Source of the DNA: Blumeriella jaapii | Lineage: Eukaryota; Ascomycota; Leotiomycetes; Helotiales; Drepanopezizaceae | Reading direction: 5' to 3' | Length of the DNA: 64,000 nt | Assembly: GCA_009599575.1 (NCBI GenBank) | Contig: VWND01000008.1 | Span: 248,001-312,000 of the forward strand | Position numbers and translations under genes: made by a program | Part shown: positions 45,036 through 57,690 of the stretch, piece by piece | Position numbering within the stretch: the stretch's first letter is position 1 | Layout of the letters: each line of letters begins with the position of its first letter | Notes under the pieces: model-generated | Database searches by the model: none | Told to the model about the DNA's origin: nothing | Seen by the model: only the letters and a program-made list of their open reading frames with translations

Positions 45036-47056
45036 ATGCCAGCCTCATCTTCCACGACAGATCTCAAAGATCAGTACGACTTCATCATTGTCGGAGGCGG
45101 CACTGCCGGACTCGTCGTCGCGGCTCGTCTATCCGAGAATGCCTCGACACAAGTCCTCGTCATCGAAGCCGGCCCTGATCGTAGCGATGACCCAGCCATC
45201 CTCACCCCGGGCTTCAATTTCAGCCTCTATGATAATCCCGACTACGACTGGTGTCTCTCGTCCGTCCGGCAAGTTCGTCTTTCCTCGCCGGCCCCAGTGC
45301 ACGCTCGGCCAATATGTTGACACGCATTAGAAAGGCCTGAACGGTCGCAAGGTGCCGCAGCAGCGGGGGAAGCTGCTGGGAGGCAGCAGCGCCATCTTCC
45401 AGCTGCAAATGGTCTATTCGTCGCCCGCGTCCTTCGACGCCTGGGAAGCGCTCGGAAACACGGGTTGGAACTGGAAGACCATGTTTCCCTATCTTCGCAA
45501 GTTCCACACGCATCACCCTCCCGGGCCGGGTGATGCCGCCAGCGAGCTTCTCAAGCTCGCCAATATCGATGCGGCCATCGAGTCCAGCGAAGGGCCAATT
45601 CAGACCATGTACTCTGACACCGGAGACTTGGATAAGGCTTGGTTCCAGGCCTGGCGCAAGATCGTCGACGGTCTGGGGTACGAGGGCGATGAGGTTGGCG
45701 GGGGCATCCAACCTGCTTCCATCGACCCCAGAACGATGACGAGAAGCTACGCTGTTCCGGCGTACTATTCTGCCGATATCTCATCGAGAGCGAATTTGCG
45801 TGTTGTTACTGATGCGCTGGTCACGAGGGTCTTGCTCGAAAAGAAGGGGGATGAGGTCCTGGCTTCGGGCGTTGAATTTTCATCTAAATCTGGGGAGACC
45901 TTGACAACCAAGGCAAGCCGAGAGGTGATTCTTGCGGCAGGAACGTTCAAATCTCCTCAAATCCTGGAGCTCTCCGGGGTTGGCGACTCCCAACTTCTGG
46001 GGCAGCATAGCATCGAGGTGCTGATCGACAACCCAAACGTCGGGGAGAACCTCCAAGACCATCTTACCGTCATGCCATCTTACGAGGTGAAAGACGGCAT
46101 CCCGACCGGTGACATGGCGAAGCGAGATCCACACATCATGTCAGCGCTGCTAGAGATGTACCAGAAGGATGGTTCGGGACCGCTGGGCCACCACTTCATC
46201 CCGTTCGCCTACTTCCGCCTCCCGGAGACGTTTGGGGCCGATGGGAAATCCTTCATCTCGTCTTTTCTCAAGAGGGTTTCCCCTGAAGCGACAAGTCCGG
46301 CCGAGAAGCTGAAGGATGATGTGACGGCGGCCATCCTTTCAAACGCGACGGTCCAGCACGGGCTGATCAAGATCCAGTTCAACGTTCGCGGCAAGGAGAA
46401 GATCTCTGAGATGGTGGACGACGATTCGAAAGGAAATTACATTACTATCCTCACGTACGTACTAGACGATCTCATACAGTACCTCTTTCCCAGGGCAATG
46501 AGATTCCCGAGGACATTCGCTGTGATGCTGCTCAATCGCTCTCACGTAGCAAACTAATTTGAAACCGCGTCCCCTAGCTCGCTCAACCACCCGTTCGCGC
46601 GGAAACGTCCATATCACGTCCGCATCGCCGCAGGACGACCCTCGCATCGACCCCCGGTACCTTTCCAACCCCATGGATCTCGAGCTGCTCGCGCGGCACG
46701 TCCAGTTCGTGGACATCGTGACCTCGACCGCGCCCTTGTCCGACTTTCTCAAGCCGGACGGACGCCGGATCCCCGACGACGCCTGGGTAGACGGCCGACT
46801 GGACCTGGAGGGCGCGAGGCGGGTCGTGAGGGAGCAGACGATCAGCAACTATCACCCAGCCGGGACGTGCTCGATGGGGCCGCGGGAGAGTGGTGGGGTC
46901 GTGGATGGGAGGTTGCGGGTGTATGGCGTGAAGGCGTTGCGGGTGGTGGATGCGAGCGTTTTCCCGCTCTTGCCGAGAGGGAATATCATTAGTAGCGTCT
47001 ATGCGGTGGCTGAGAGGGCAGCGGACTTGATCAAGGAGGACTGGAAGGGAATGTGA
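45036..47056 (+). CDS. GMC-family FAD oxidoreductase, one apparent frameshift
   Basis: Glucose-methanol-choline type flavoenzyme (alcohol or aryl-alcohol oxidase/choline dehydrogenase class); substrate unknown. Exons: 45036-45272, 45331-46454, 46578-47056. The start [11 protein letters not shown] has no signal peptide. Motifs: [37 protein letters not shown], the PROSITE-type [29 protein letters not shown], and in the last exon [12 protein letters not shown] and [15 protein letters not shown]. The first active-site residue is His; the second, in LPRGNI, is Asn, a known variant. Exon 3 opens SLNHPFA but the homologous RGNVHITS continues in another frame. Two bases seem to be missing from the GC alternation at 46594-46603. 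Repaired length about 613 aa, typical. It is probably functionally linked to the neighbouring SDR. Confidence 0.9.
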
Positions 47057-49337
47057 GAATGCGGTTTTGCGCGAGAGGTAACGGCAGTTGTTTACATGTC
47101 ATGCCATCTTGGCGACGGACCCCTCAAATTTACGCGAGTTTGAGCTTCGCGTATTGACAACTCAAAACGGGCGATGACAAGCGCAGATAAGGCAAGCAAT
47201 GATCAGGAATTCTGCCATTCTGGATTTCATCCTGTCTGATCCTTTGGTCGTCATATGTATAGACACATGCCGCCCCTCGAGATGCGAGGCCGTCGACGAC
47301 GACGACCTCGCGGGCTAGACTCGATAGCTGTACGAGGTGCCTGGTACGAAGCTTCAGCTTTTTCCATTATCTTACGGCCTTAAAAAAATTGGTTACATTG
47401 GAAAAGTCTGCAAAGCCAAAATCAACCAATTAATACGTGGTGACTTCGAGATGATTTTCCTTACCGGCGATCCGGGCCATTCTTACGACCACGCATATTA
47501 CTACAATCTACCTAACGAAGGCATACTTACTGAAAATGCCAAGAGAATTGTATTGAAAGGAAAAAACGGGAAAAAAGAAGCAGCTCGATGATCGAAAACC
47601 CGGTACAGCGCTTTCGAATAACCGCTTTTCCGAACACAACCGATTCGATAGCGTACCTATAGTTAACGGAAGAAAAATATGTCGGTGAAATGTACGCAAA
47701 ACATGTTACGGCCCGACCATTCCGCTGTTCCGCTGTTCCGCTGTTCGGCTGTTCGGCTGTCTGTTACAGTTCTGGCTTAGCCCTCCGTGAAGGGTTTCTA
47801 CACTTTGTCTGTGTTTTAAGGGTTCGCAAAACAACGCGGAGTCGTTAATTTCCGAATTTCTGAAAATGCTTTTGAAAAATCAAAAACCTGAAATACCGCG
47901 GAATCAAAAACTCGGGACATATTTATTAGAAAAGGATTCTTGTAATCGTGGGGTTTTTTTATTTTAATACTTACGTGTTTTGGAATTTTTGCAATTAATA
48001 AAAGATTATTCACAAAGAGCATTGAAACTATTCCGCTTGTGTATGAAAAAGAGCCTATGTAGCGGGCTTATTAATCTAACATTTCTTTTACACGACCGCT
48101 TTCTCCAAGGTCTTTTGTATATTAGAATCCCCAGCTAGATAAGTTTCCAATGCTCTACGGAAGGCTTGAAATGGTTGTGCAAACGTTAAACTATTTTGCT
48201 ATTATTCTTATTTTCATGCATAGACACATCGAGAGTCCAAGTCCCAGGAGTCGCTGAGCTCCAATCATCACGAGTGAAAATTCCCAAGTCGCTTTGGTAC
48301 CTGCACTCTTCATCCCAGCTGTCAGGCCTTCTTAGTATGTACTGCACAGCACAGTACAATAGCCCAGCGCGCACGTGACATGAAATATTCTCGAGCAGTT
48401 CCCGACCCGCAAACGGAGGTATCTCCGATCTGCATCAGTTTTGGCGTGGATGGCTACGTAAAGATGCAAATGCGGATAACTTTTTCCTGTCTCCACCAAT
48501 GAGGGTCTGTGCTGTTTACGTTACTGATATGATCCTTTGGGTTACTGATAAGATCCTTTGGGAGCACCTAGCTGCGTAGAAGCAGCAGCAGTGGAGCACA
48601 TGTTTGATTTTTAGCACTGCACCTCGGATCTGTGCAACGATTTATTTCTACTGTACTAAACGCCGGCATTTCGCACTGTTGTTTTAAGCGCTGGCGGCAA
48701 GGCAGGGGGGTTAGACTACGAAGTACGTACTGCTCGCTAGCATGTCAACAACGCGGGGTTTTCCCATGGCCTCGGCGATGATTTGCTGCCAGGTTTCCCC
48801 ACAGTCCAGTATAGCTGTATTGGATCTGTTAGCTGCCGGCATAGCGGTAACTTCATACTCGTGCTTTAGAGATCTGGCTGGGCCTTGCCAAGCGTAAGCC
48901 GGTTGGAGTTGATTCTGTAAGGAAATCTCGGTAAAAAAATCCATCTCTCGCCCCAGATGTGCTTGTAGATAAGTTTAGGTCAGTTTGCCGGTCAAGTCTT
49001 TGTACCCAGGTGGTATCTAGACACCTTGGCGGCGTTTATACGATGGTTGCTCAAGCCGGAAATGTGAGCCCCTTTTGCATTCGCTTTGACAAAGTCCCGG
49101 TCCGGTCATGGACTGGTAAATTGCCTCAATCAAACTAGAAAATAGTTCAGAAAAGCTCTACCGCTCCGCTGTCCCGGATAGAATTACCCTGAGTGATATG
49201 TATTCACGTTCATACATGCCATATCTTCACAAGTACTCCATACCGATCCCAAGTATAAAGAGCAGCATGTCCATCGGGGTGTTCGGTCATCTCTGGCTTC
49301 ACGGCTTTTCTCTCGCTTCAGGTTCCTGCACATCAAG
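47057..49337. other. Intergenic, no gene seen
   Basis: 2.3 kb. It contains a GCTGTTCCGCTGTTC-type short repeat (47716-47765), some AT-rich DNA (47.8-48.1 kb), one GCACGTGAC (48371-48379) and TACTGC/GTAC motifs. An 84-codon frame at 47337-47591 has no recognisable feature. Confidence 0.55.
49254..49259 (+). promoter_or_regulatory. TATA box of the carboxylesterase gene
   Basis: TATAAA lies 79 bases before the start codon. Confidence 0.55.
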
Positions 49338-51023
49338 ATGAAGTCTTTCATCAGCATCGCGACATGTCTCCTGCCTCTGGCGCTCGCCGCACCATCTGAG
49401 GACAAGCGAAATCTCCCGCCATTCGTGATCACCACGAATGCCAATATCATTGGATCTAGCTCTTCAGGCATCGACTCTTTCAAGGGCATCCCCTTCGCCA
49501 AACCTCCCGTGGGCAAGCTTCGCCTGAAGCCTCCGCAGCCCATCACCTCCAACTTGGGCACTTTGTTTGCTACCGCAGTTCCTCGAGCATGTCCCCAGTT
49601 CTACACTTCGACCAACACGAGCTCCCTGCCGCAACATGTCATCACTGATCTCCTGAACACGGGATTCATCCAAGCCATTACCAATACCGGAGAAGACTGC
49701 CTGACGCTCTCGGTGCAGAGACCATCGTCCGCCAAGGCTGGCTCCAAACTGCCCGTCGTCTTCTGGATGTTCGGCGGCGGCTTTGAGTTTGGATCAAGCC
49801 AGATCTATGATGGCAGTGGGCTCGTCAACACGTCGATTGCGCAGGGGAAGAACATCATCTTCGTCGCTGTCAACTACCGCGTTGGGGGTTTCGGTTGGCT
49901 TGCCGGTAAGGAAATCAAGAAGGACGGCGCGGCCAATCTCGGGTATCTGGATCAGAGAGCTGGATTGCAATGGGTCGCCGACAACATTGCTGCGTTTGGC
50001 GGAGACCCTGACAAGGTGACGATCTGGGGAGAGTCCGCGGGCAGCATTTCCGTCTTTGGCCAGATGGCCATCTACAACGGCGACAACACGTACAAGGGCA
50101 AGCCGCTCTTCCGAGCCGGCATCATGGACAGCGGCTCTATTATTCCTGCGGATCCCGTCGACGGTGTCCGGGGCCAAGGCATCTATGATGCTGTCGTCAA
50201 ATCGGCCGGCTGCTCTGGCAGCTTCGATACTCTCTCCTGCCTGCGTGGTCTCCCTTACGAGACGTTCCTGCGCGCCACCACCTCGGTGCCCGCAATCACT
50301 GACTACCAGTCCGTCTCACTGTCCTACGTTCCCCGCCCCGACGGTGTTGTCTTGACCGAGTCCACCGAGATCCTCGCCGCGAAGGGCAGATTTGCCAAGG
50401 TCCCTTTCATCATCGGCGACCAAGAAGACGAAGGCACGCTGTTCTCGCTGGCGCAGTCCAACACCAGCACCACCGCTGATCTCGTCAAGTATCTCAAGGA
50501 CATCTTCTTCTTCGACGCGACGCAGAAGCAAATCGAAACCCTGGTGGCCACCTACCCCGACGATCCCGCGGCCGGCTCGCCCTTCAGGACCGGCACGGAA
50601 AACAACATCTATCCCCAGTTCAAGCGGCTCGCCGCGATCCTGGGGGACCTCGTCTTTACTCTGACGCGCCGTTTGTTCCTCGACTACGCTTCGAACGCCC
50701 ACCCGGGCGTTCCATCGTGGTCGTATCTCTCGTCGTACTTCTACGGCACCCCCGTCCTCGGGACGTTCCACGCCAGTGACATCCTGCCCACCTTTGGCAT
50801 CGCGCCTGGTTTCGCAAGCTCGAGCATCCAGTCTTTCTACATCTCCTTTATCAACACGATGGATCCCAACAAGGGCACCACCGGCCTGCCGCATTGGCCG
50901 CAGTGGGCGGAAGGGAGGCAGTTGATGCACTTTGAAGCTGCCAACAACAGTCTGTTGGCGGATAACTTCAGGCAGAATAGTTATAATTTTGTGAAGGCAA
51001 ATGCTGGGTCGCTGCATCTTTGA
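49338..51023 (+). CDS. Secreted type-B carboxylesterase / lipase
   Basis: Alpha/beta-hydrolase of the Candida rugosa lipase/cholinesterase class, single exon, 561 aa, unbroken. It has an N-terminal signal peptide ([18 protein letters not shown], about 18 residues), so it is secreted. Landmarks: [23 protein letters not shown], the oxyanion loop [11 protein letters not shown], and the nucleophile elbow GESAG with Ser233. The acid is Glu365 in DQEDEGTLF and the base His478 in GTFHASDI, so the triad is complete. Several Asn-X-Ser/Thr sites suggest glycosylation. The substrate is probably an ester or acylglycerol. It is the last gene before the RIP block. Confidence 0.94.
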   Translation: MKSFISIATCLLPLALAAPSEDKRNLPPFVITTNANIIGSSSSGIDSFKGIPFAKPPVGKLRLKPPQPITSNLGTLFATAVPRACPQFYTSTNTSSLPQHVITDLLNTGFIQAITNTGEDCLTLSVQRPSSAKAGSKLPVVFWMFGGGFEFGSSQIYDGSGLVNTSIAQGKNIIFVAVNYRVGGFGWLAGKEIKKDGAANLGYLDQRAGLQWVADNIAAFGGDPDKVTIWGESAGSISVFGQMAIYNGDNTYKGKPLFRAGIMDSGSIIPADPVDGVRGQGIYDAVVKSAGCSGSFDTLSCLRGLPYETFLRATTSVPAITDYQSVSLSYVPRPDGVVLTESTEILAAKGRFAKVPFIIGDQEDEGTLFSLAQSNTSTTADLVKYLKDIFFFDATQKQIETLVATYPDDPAAGSPFRTGTENNIYPQFKRLAAILGDLVFTLTRRLFLDYASNAHPGVPSWSYLSSYFYGTPVLGTFHASDILPTFGIAPGFASSSIQSFYISFINTMDPNKGTTGLPHWPQWAEGRQLMHFEAANNSLLADNFRQNSYNFVKANAGSLHL

Positions 51024-51689
51024 AGAGGGATCTGGAGGTAAAAACTGCTGGATTGCAGACAGATTAGCAGTTGAACTGCAAAAAATATTTAATCCTTAAT
51101 AAATATATACTTTCCATTATCACTTCATCCTCATTTTCAATTCTAGAGTCGAGGATGAATTCTAAGTTGTTGTTATAGCTGGTACTTTTGTAAATCCATG
51201 AGCGTAGGGAAGCAATCAGTGATCTCGAACGTATTGGTTGACTTGTAGTAATATTCAGCTTTGGAGTCGTGCCAATATGCATTCGCCAAGCCCTATGAAT
51301 CATATGACTATCATGTGACTAAAGCACGTCTTGTTGTAAGCCTAGCCACATTGATATCACGTGATAAACCGGGGTCAAGCTTACTGTATATCAGTATTTC
51401 TGATAAGTCCACATCCTCTTCTTTCTTTCTCTATTTAAGACTTCACCTTCAAGCTTTTAACAGTTTGTTTATCTCACGTTTAACAACTTCCTTTCTGTCT
51501 TTGCTCAAGAGCTGCACTGACACTGAACCGCTTCTGCCAAACACGTTCGATAATCATCTTGTCGTGCATAGCCGAATAGTCGGTAGGAACCCTCACCGGA
51601 GGCTGGGACGGATGAATTGTATACAATGAAATGTTACTTGTATTGTTCTAAGTCTGACTGGCGAGCTTTCCGCAGAAAACGGAAGGTTC
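51024..51689. other. 3' flank leading into the RIP block
   Basis: No gene seen. TCACGTGA lies at 51357-51364. Composition falls to strongly AT-rich by about 51.7 kb. Confidence 0.55.
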
Positions 51690-53899
51690 GGGCTCGTTTA
51701 ATTAATCGCTCGGAAAAACTAATCTCCGAAAAAACTCGTTATTACGTGATTACGAGCCTTTCCGAGCTTTAGAAACATTTAATTATTAAAAGCGTACAAA
51801 AAAAATAAATCTGAAACAAAAAAAATAAAAGAAAATAAAAAAATGTAAATATAACGCAATACATTTTTTAGCTGATTGCTAATCCGGTGATTAATTATTT
51901 TCAAAACGCGGAAAAGTCCTTTTATCGTCCGAATACGGCCGTAACGCGATATTGCAATATTTATATAATTTGTTTATATTTTTTATCGTTGCGAAGCGTA
52001 AATAAAGCTAATTCAGCTTAAATAAGCGTTTCGTTGCTTTTAAAAACCTTAATTTTTTTATTTTCCTATCAGTCTTTTAATAAATTCAAGCTTTATTATT
52101 TTAATTAAAAACATCGATAGTTTTTTTTATATATCCAAAAAAGATCGTTCGCGTAGTTTTACGCGATTAGTTAATTTAGTTTTTCGGACTCCCAATCTTC
52201 GGCGTTTGCGTAATCGAAGTTTTGCGAAATTTATTTTGCGCAATTAATCGGCCTTTTCGGCTAATTCGTTTTTTTTCGACCTTTTCGAAAAAAACGACCT
52301 TTTCGATATTTCGTTTTTTAAACGGTTTTTTTCGAAGATTCATATTTGCCTGGCTTCGAAAATGCCGATATAACGCCTGAAAAAAATGGCGAAAACGCTA
52401 TTAATAATAAAAGCGTTATTAACGGTAGTTTCGGTTCTGATAGCATTTTAAAAAGAAAAAAGCAGAATATTAGCGCTTTTAGAAAAAAAGCGGCCGAAAA
52501 TTATTAAAACGAAAAAAATAAAAATAAAAATAATAACGATAATCGTTTTTTAAAACGCGCTCGTATTAAAGCTAAAAAGCCTGCTATTTCTGGGCTTTCC
52601 AATTCTATTTTTTGTATAATTTATATTGCTCGCGAAGCAATTGAAAATCTAAACTACGATTATTTATCGAATTTAATTAAAATTCGTTATTATCGATGCT
52701 ACGTAATTAGCACGTCGTATATTTCGGCCGACGCGAACGTTTGGCTGCGTAGTTTTTCGTTTTTAAAACTCGGATTAATAAAATTATTAAAACGGTTAGT
52801 TTTATCGAAAAACTTTATCGTTTCTGCTAATCGATTTTTGAAATATAACGGTTATTTTTTATTTCACGGTTAAAACGGCTTTAAAAATGCAAAAAAATAA
52901 GCTTTTAAATCGAACGTAATTTAAAAGCAAAATTAATAAATATAAAGCGTATTATTAACGCGAAATTCGCCGCGATTCGTAAAGTTTTTCAGACTTTTGC
53001 TTTTCGAATAAAAACTTTTACTTTTGCTTTATATGCTAGCGGAATAAAACTTGGCCACGATTTATTAGAAAATGTTTTCGTTTTTAAAAATTTAAAAAAA
53101 AATTTCGCGGCGATTTTTTTGCCAAACGTTTTTGATTTTTAATTTAGTAAAATTCCGCAAAAAAAAGAAAATGCTTCGATTGCATAGCCGGCGACAGCTG
53201 TTTTTAAAAAGTTTATCGAAAGATTTATTTTAAGCCTGACTATCGCGAAGCGTCGAATGCGAATTATTATTTTAACGAATTATATTTTTAATTTTTTGCA
53301 AAACTAAGCGGTTTGGTTTTGGATTTCTGAATTTGCGAAAAGTTCGGATTTTTTTTGCTTAAAAAATAGTTTTTATTATATTTTAAATTTTAATAAAAGT
53401 TTGTTTAAATAAATATACGTTTGCAAAATGCAAGCTTTTTAGTTCGATTAATCGAGCTTTTCGATAAAGCTTCGAAAATTCCGTAAATTAAAAAGTTTAA
53501 CGAAACTTTCGTGCTTTTATCGGATTAAATTTTTAATAAAACCGTTTGCGTATATTTTATTTATTAAAAAATATATAATTTTAAACTTTCCATTTTAATA
53601 CTTTTGGCGAATTTATATATTATTTATATCGACGTAGCGAAGCTTCGTAAAAATTCTTTTTTTGTTTTTTACGATTAATTTAATCGTTTGCTAATTATCG
53701 CAATATACGTTTTATTTAAAAACAATATCGAATCGAAGCTTTTTAAAAAAACGTTAAAATACTATTATCTTTTTTACGATCGCTATATAAGCAAATAATT
53801 CCGTTTTAATTAAAAAAGTGGTAATTATGTTTTGTCGTACAGCTTTTTATAAAATAATATTTCCGAAAAAAAAAAAAAATATTTTTAAAAAAATTTCCG

Positions 53900-55050
53900 A
53901 GTTTTTAAATCGTCGGCGAAAAAAACGTCGATGAAAATTATCAATTGGTTTTCCCGCTTTTTCCGATTATAAACGATTTTTAAAAACCTCGTTTTATAAA
54001 AATATCGAAGCGTTTAATTAACTGCTTCGAAATATTAAAAACTTAAATTAATAAAAAAGTAAAAAAGCTGAAAAGCTGCGAAGGCCACGTCGAATCGAAG
54101 CATAATAGCCGTATATAAAATTAAACCGACCTTTTTTTAATACTTTTTGATTTGCGAAAGCGTGGCTACGCCTAAGTTTTTTAACAAATTCGCAGATTAA
54201 AAAAAGCGTATTTAAAAAGCGCTTTTTGCATATATTAAATTTCGTAGCGATTTTTTCGATATACGAATCGTAAAATAAAAAGATTTTCTTTTTTTATTTG
54301 TTTCGTAAAATACGAACTTCGAAAAAATAATTTAAATTTCTTATATTTATAAGCTCGTAGATTTTTTTTTAAACCGAAAATAATTTCGTCGGCTTTTAAC
54401 AAATAAAAAGCGTGGTATAAAACTTAAATATCGTCGACGTAAAACGCTACGTATACGCTTCGTATTTCGTTAGCGAATATATAAAGCTTTTCGCCTATTA
54501 ATTCGAATTTTAGCTTTTTTAAAATATTGGCGAATTCGCCGTATTATAAAGCTGAAAAATCCTTTAACTTATACAAAGCTCGGTTTAATTATATTATTAT
54601 ATTTAATTATTTAAATTTATTAAATAAATAGCACGTAACTAGCTTATTTCTAAAGTTTCGTTTTGCATTAACGAATATATTAATCATATCGAATTGCTTA
54701 ATTTCCAAATCGAAATAAGCCGCTAACGTTATAACCGTTCGGAAACGGACTGCGAATATAACTGCGTATATAAAAAAAATTAAAGCTTCGTTTTAAAAAA
54801 AATTTTTTACGACTAATTTCGATTTGCACCGCTGCAATTCGCTTAAGCTGTTTGTTTTATATATAAAAACCTATTTAAGTAAAATAAGCTTTATAATTTT
54901 TTTTTTTTTAATAATCTTTCAGCATTTTCTGATTTTCAAATTTTTAATTTCGATTTTTGCTTTTTTTTTAAACTGCTTTTTTATCTGATAATTTTTCAAT
55001 TCGTTTTAATTTTTTAAAACTTTCGGTAAATTATTCCGATATTATTTTTA
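53900..55050 (-). mobile_element. Copia-type (Ty1/copia) reverse transcriptase relic
   Basis: In reverse orientation, broken frames show the order of a Ty1/copia reverse transcriptase: RCKSKLVVKNF, then LAAYFDLEIKQFD, then LNRALYKLKDF, then the active-site box FYVDDI (about 54427-54444), and further on, in another frame, DSYIEKIATKF. Stops and frame changes occur throughout. Copia proteins upstream (gag, protease, integrase) are not recognisable, and the tandem repeats at 55.3-56.9 kb take their place. It cannot be active. Confidence 0.75.
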
Positions 55051-55338
55051 ATCGGAAAATTAAATATTTTTTACCGATTTTCTTTTTATCGAAGCCGCTA
55101 TTATTGCGTAGACAGTTTAAAAGTCTTTTTTATTTATTTAAATCGGCTCGTTTATCCAAAACGTATAAACGAACTCGTCGATCTATTATTTAATAAATAA
55201 AACCATTAATTAAAAAATTTCGCATATCGTAGCGTATACTTCCGGTTTATCCGGCTAATATAAAATAAAATTTGTACGATTTCGTTTAATAATTTTTGAA
55301 ATCAGCTGCTTTTTATCGCTTATCGGAAACTTCGATTA

Positions 55339-56117
55339 TAAAAGTAGGTAGGAAAACCAGACTGATACGGCCATATATCGGTGGGTAAGATAGTCTAGGG
55401 AATCCCTAGAAAAGAATAAAAAAAGGAAAAGAAAAATAAATAAAGGTATAAATTGGACTGCGTGCTTATAATACTATTTAAAGGGGTGTTTTGCTTTTAT
55501 ATCTGTTGAAAATAATTAGTGGCAAGGGGTTTCGGAAGGGTCCATACTTCGATTATAGCTAAAACTATTAACTTTTATTAATACAAAGTATTACCGTTTT
55601 ACATTTTGTTTTAAATAATATACGTAGTCGTTTTTGACTACGATTAAAAAAAAACATAATTTTAATAAATGCAATTTAGTTTATTTTATATAGTTTAAAA
55701 CCAATTAATTAAAAACCGAACTTTTTAAATTTATATTTTTTCGGTTTTTTAATTCGTTTTTAGCTTTTTTGCTATCGGCTTTTGCGAAAAAATAGCGTTT
55801 CGCTTATCGTTTAAATCATTTTGTTTATTTTGCTTTTTTAAAAAGTGGCTCGATAAAATATCAGTCGAAATATCGTTTAAATCTACGAACGTTCTGATAG
55901 CTTTTTCGTCGATAATATTATTAAACGTCGCTGCGACGGATGCTTTTTACGATTTTTCTTCGTAAATAATAAATTTCAGTTTTTAAGCGTGGTTTTACGT
56001 TTTGCAAAAAGCGCTAAAAAGTTTTATATTAAAATCGTAAAAATAATCGATTAGTTCGTCGTAATTAAAACCGAATAACGCTTTTGCTTCGCGTAAAACT
56101 AATAGGTCGGATTACTG
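55339..56117. repeat. 779-base tandem duplication, copy 1
   Basis: Begins TAAAAGTAGGTAGGAAAACC and ends at GGATTACTG. It matches copy 2 along its whole length with differences that are mostly C/T and G/A. It is not a simple satellite: it includes CTAGGGAATCCCTAG and TTTCGGAAGGGTC. Confidence 0.85.
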
Positions 56118-56896
56118 TAAAAATAGGTAGGAAAACCAGACTGATACGGCCATATATCGGTGGGTAAAATAGTCTAGGGATTTTCTAGAAAAGACTGAAA
56201 AAAGAAAAAGAAAAATAAATAAAAATATAAATTGGATTGCGTGCCTATAATACTATTTAAAAAAGTGTTTTATTCTTATACTTGTTAAAGGTAATCAGTG
56301 GCAGAAGGTTTCGGAAGGGTCTATACTTCGATTATAGTTAAAATTACCAATTTTTATTAATACAAAATATTACCGTTTTATATTCTGTCTTATATAATAT
56401 ACGTAATCGTTTTTAACTACGACCAAAAAAAAATATAATTTCAATAAATGCAATTTAGTCTATTTTATATAATTTAAAAACCAATCAACGAAAAACCGAA
56501 TTTTTTAGCTCCATACTCTTTCGGTTTTTTAGCCCGTTTTTGGCCTTTTTGCTATTAGCTTTTGCGAAAAAATAGCGTTTCGCTTATCGTTCGAATTATT
56601 TTATTCATTCTGCTTTTTTAAAAAATAATTCGATAAAATATCAATCGAAATATCGTTTAAATTTACGAACGTTTTAATAACTTTTTCGTCGATAATATTA
56701 TTAAATATCGCCGCGACGAATGCTTTTTACGATTTTTTTTCGTAAATAATAAATTCCAGCTTCTGAACGTGATTCTACGCTTTGCAAAAAACGTTAAAAA
56801 ATCTTGTATTAAAATCGTAAAAATAATCGATTAATTCGTCGTGATTAAAACCGATTAACGCTTTTGCTTCGCGTAAAACTAATAGATCGGATTACG
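56118..56896. repeat. 779-base tandem duplication, copy 2
   Basis: Head-to-tail with copy 1, offset 779-780 bases. It has diverged by transitions, for example GTGGGTAAG to GTGGGTAAA. It is more AT-rich than copy 1 in some stretches (AAGGGG to AAAAAG). Confidence 0.85.
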
Positions 56897-56929
56897 GTTG
56901 TTTACCGACGAATGCTTTTGAAAAAGCTC

Positions 56930-57690
56930 CGAGGCCTGTAAAAAAGACTATTCCACGAAATAATTCGAAAATAATCGTTTATAATCGAAACCACCGAAAA
57001 TATTATAATTGCTTTCGCCGCAGTACAAATAGTATTAAATTACCTATCGGAATATCGTTTTCGAAATGGTTTTATACTTTTGCGCCGTATAATTATTCGA
57101 ATAAATTAGCATCGCGCCGTCGGTTTTTTGGATTCTAAATTTAACGAAAACCTTTTGCTTAGTCGAAAAGCTGACAAAAGTTATTTTATTTTTTATTTCG
57201 TAGCTTTCGGTCTCGTAATCCGATAAAATAACCGAGGCTATTGTTTTAAACGCGCTGAAATACGAAAAAACTAAGCTTTTCTAAATAATTTTAATCAGTT
57301 TGGCGTCGTGGTGTAATTGCAAATAAGCTTCGATTATTTCCGAATTATATGCGAATACAAGCAAAACGTAATAATCGAAAATAACGTCGGTAAAATTTTC
57401 GATCTTTTTCTTTTTTTAAAAATCGGCGATATCGAATTTTATAATCGTAATGCGGTCGGAATCAGCGAAATTTAAAACGATCGAAACGTTAAGATATGCC
57501 ACGAGGCGGCAGTTTTTAGGGTTTCGAATAATTAAAGCAGCAAAGTAAAAATCGAGGTGCATTTTGAAAGCTTATTAAATAAAACTGTAGAGCATATTGG
57601 CGAAAAAGGTTGTAAGCGCTTTTTAGATTTTAACCAATCGAAAATAATATTTATATATAATTTTTTTTTTTTTATAAAATGCAACAATAG
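56930..57690 (-). pseudogene. Unidentified coding relic
   Basis: The minus strand keeps one frame that reads like protein for about 250 codons with only a handful of stops, far fewer than its surroundings. Segments include HLDFYFAALIIRNPKNC, VIFDYYVLLVFAYNSE, SDYETESYEIKNKI and NYNIFGGFDYKRL. I do not recognise the family; it may be an accessory gene of a mobile element or a duplicated host gene hit by RIP. Confidence 0.4.

Noticed and set aside
47337..47591. 84-codon plus-strand frame
   Set aside because: No recognisable motif, promoter or splice signal; length compatible with chance.
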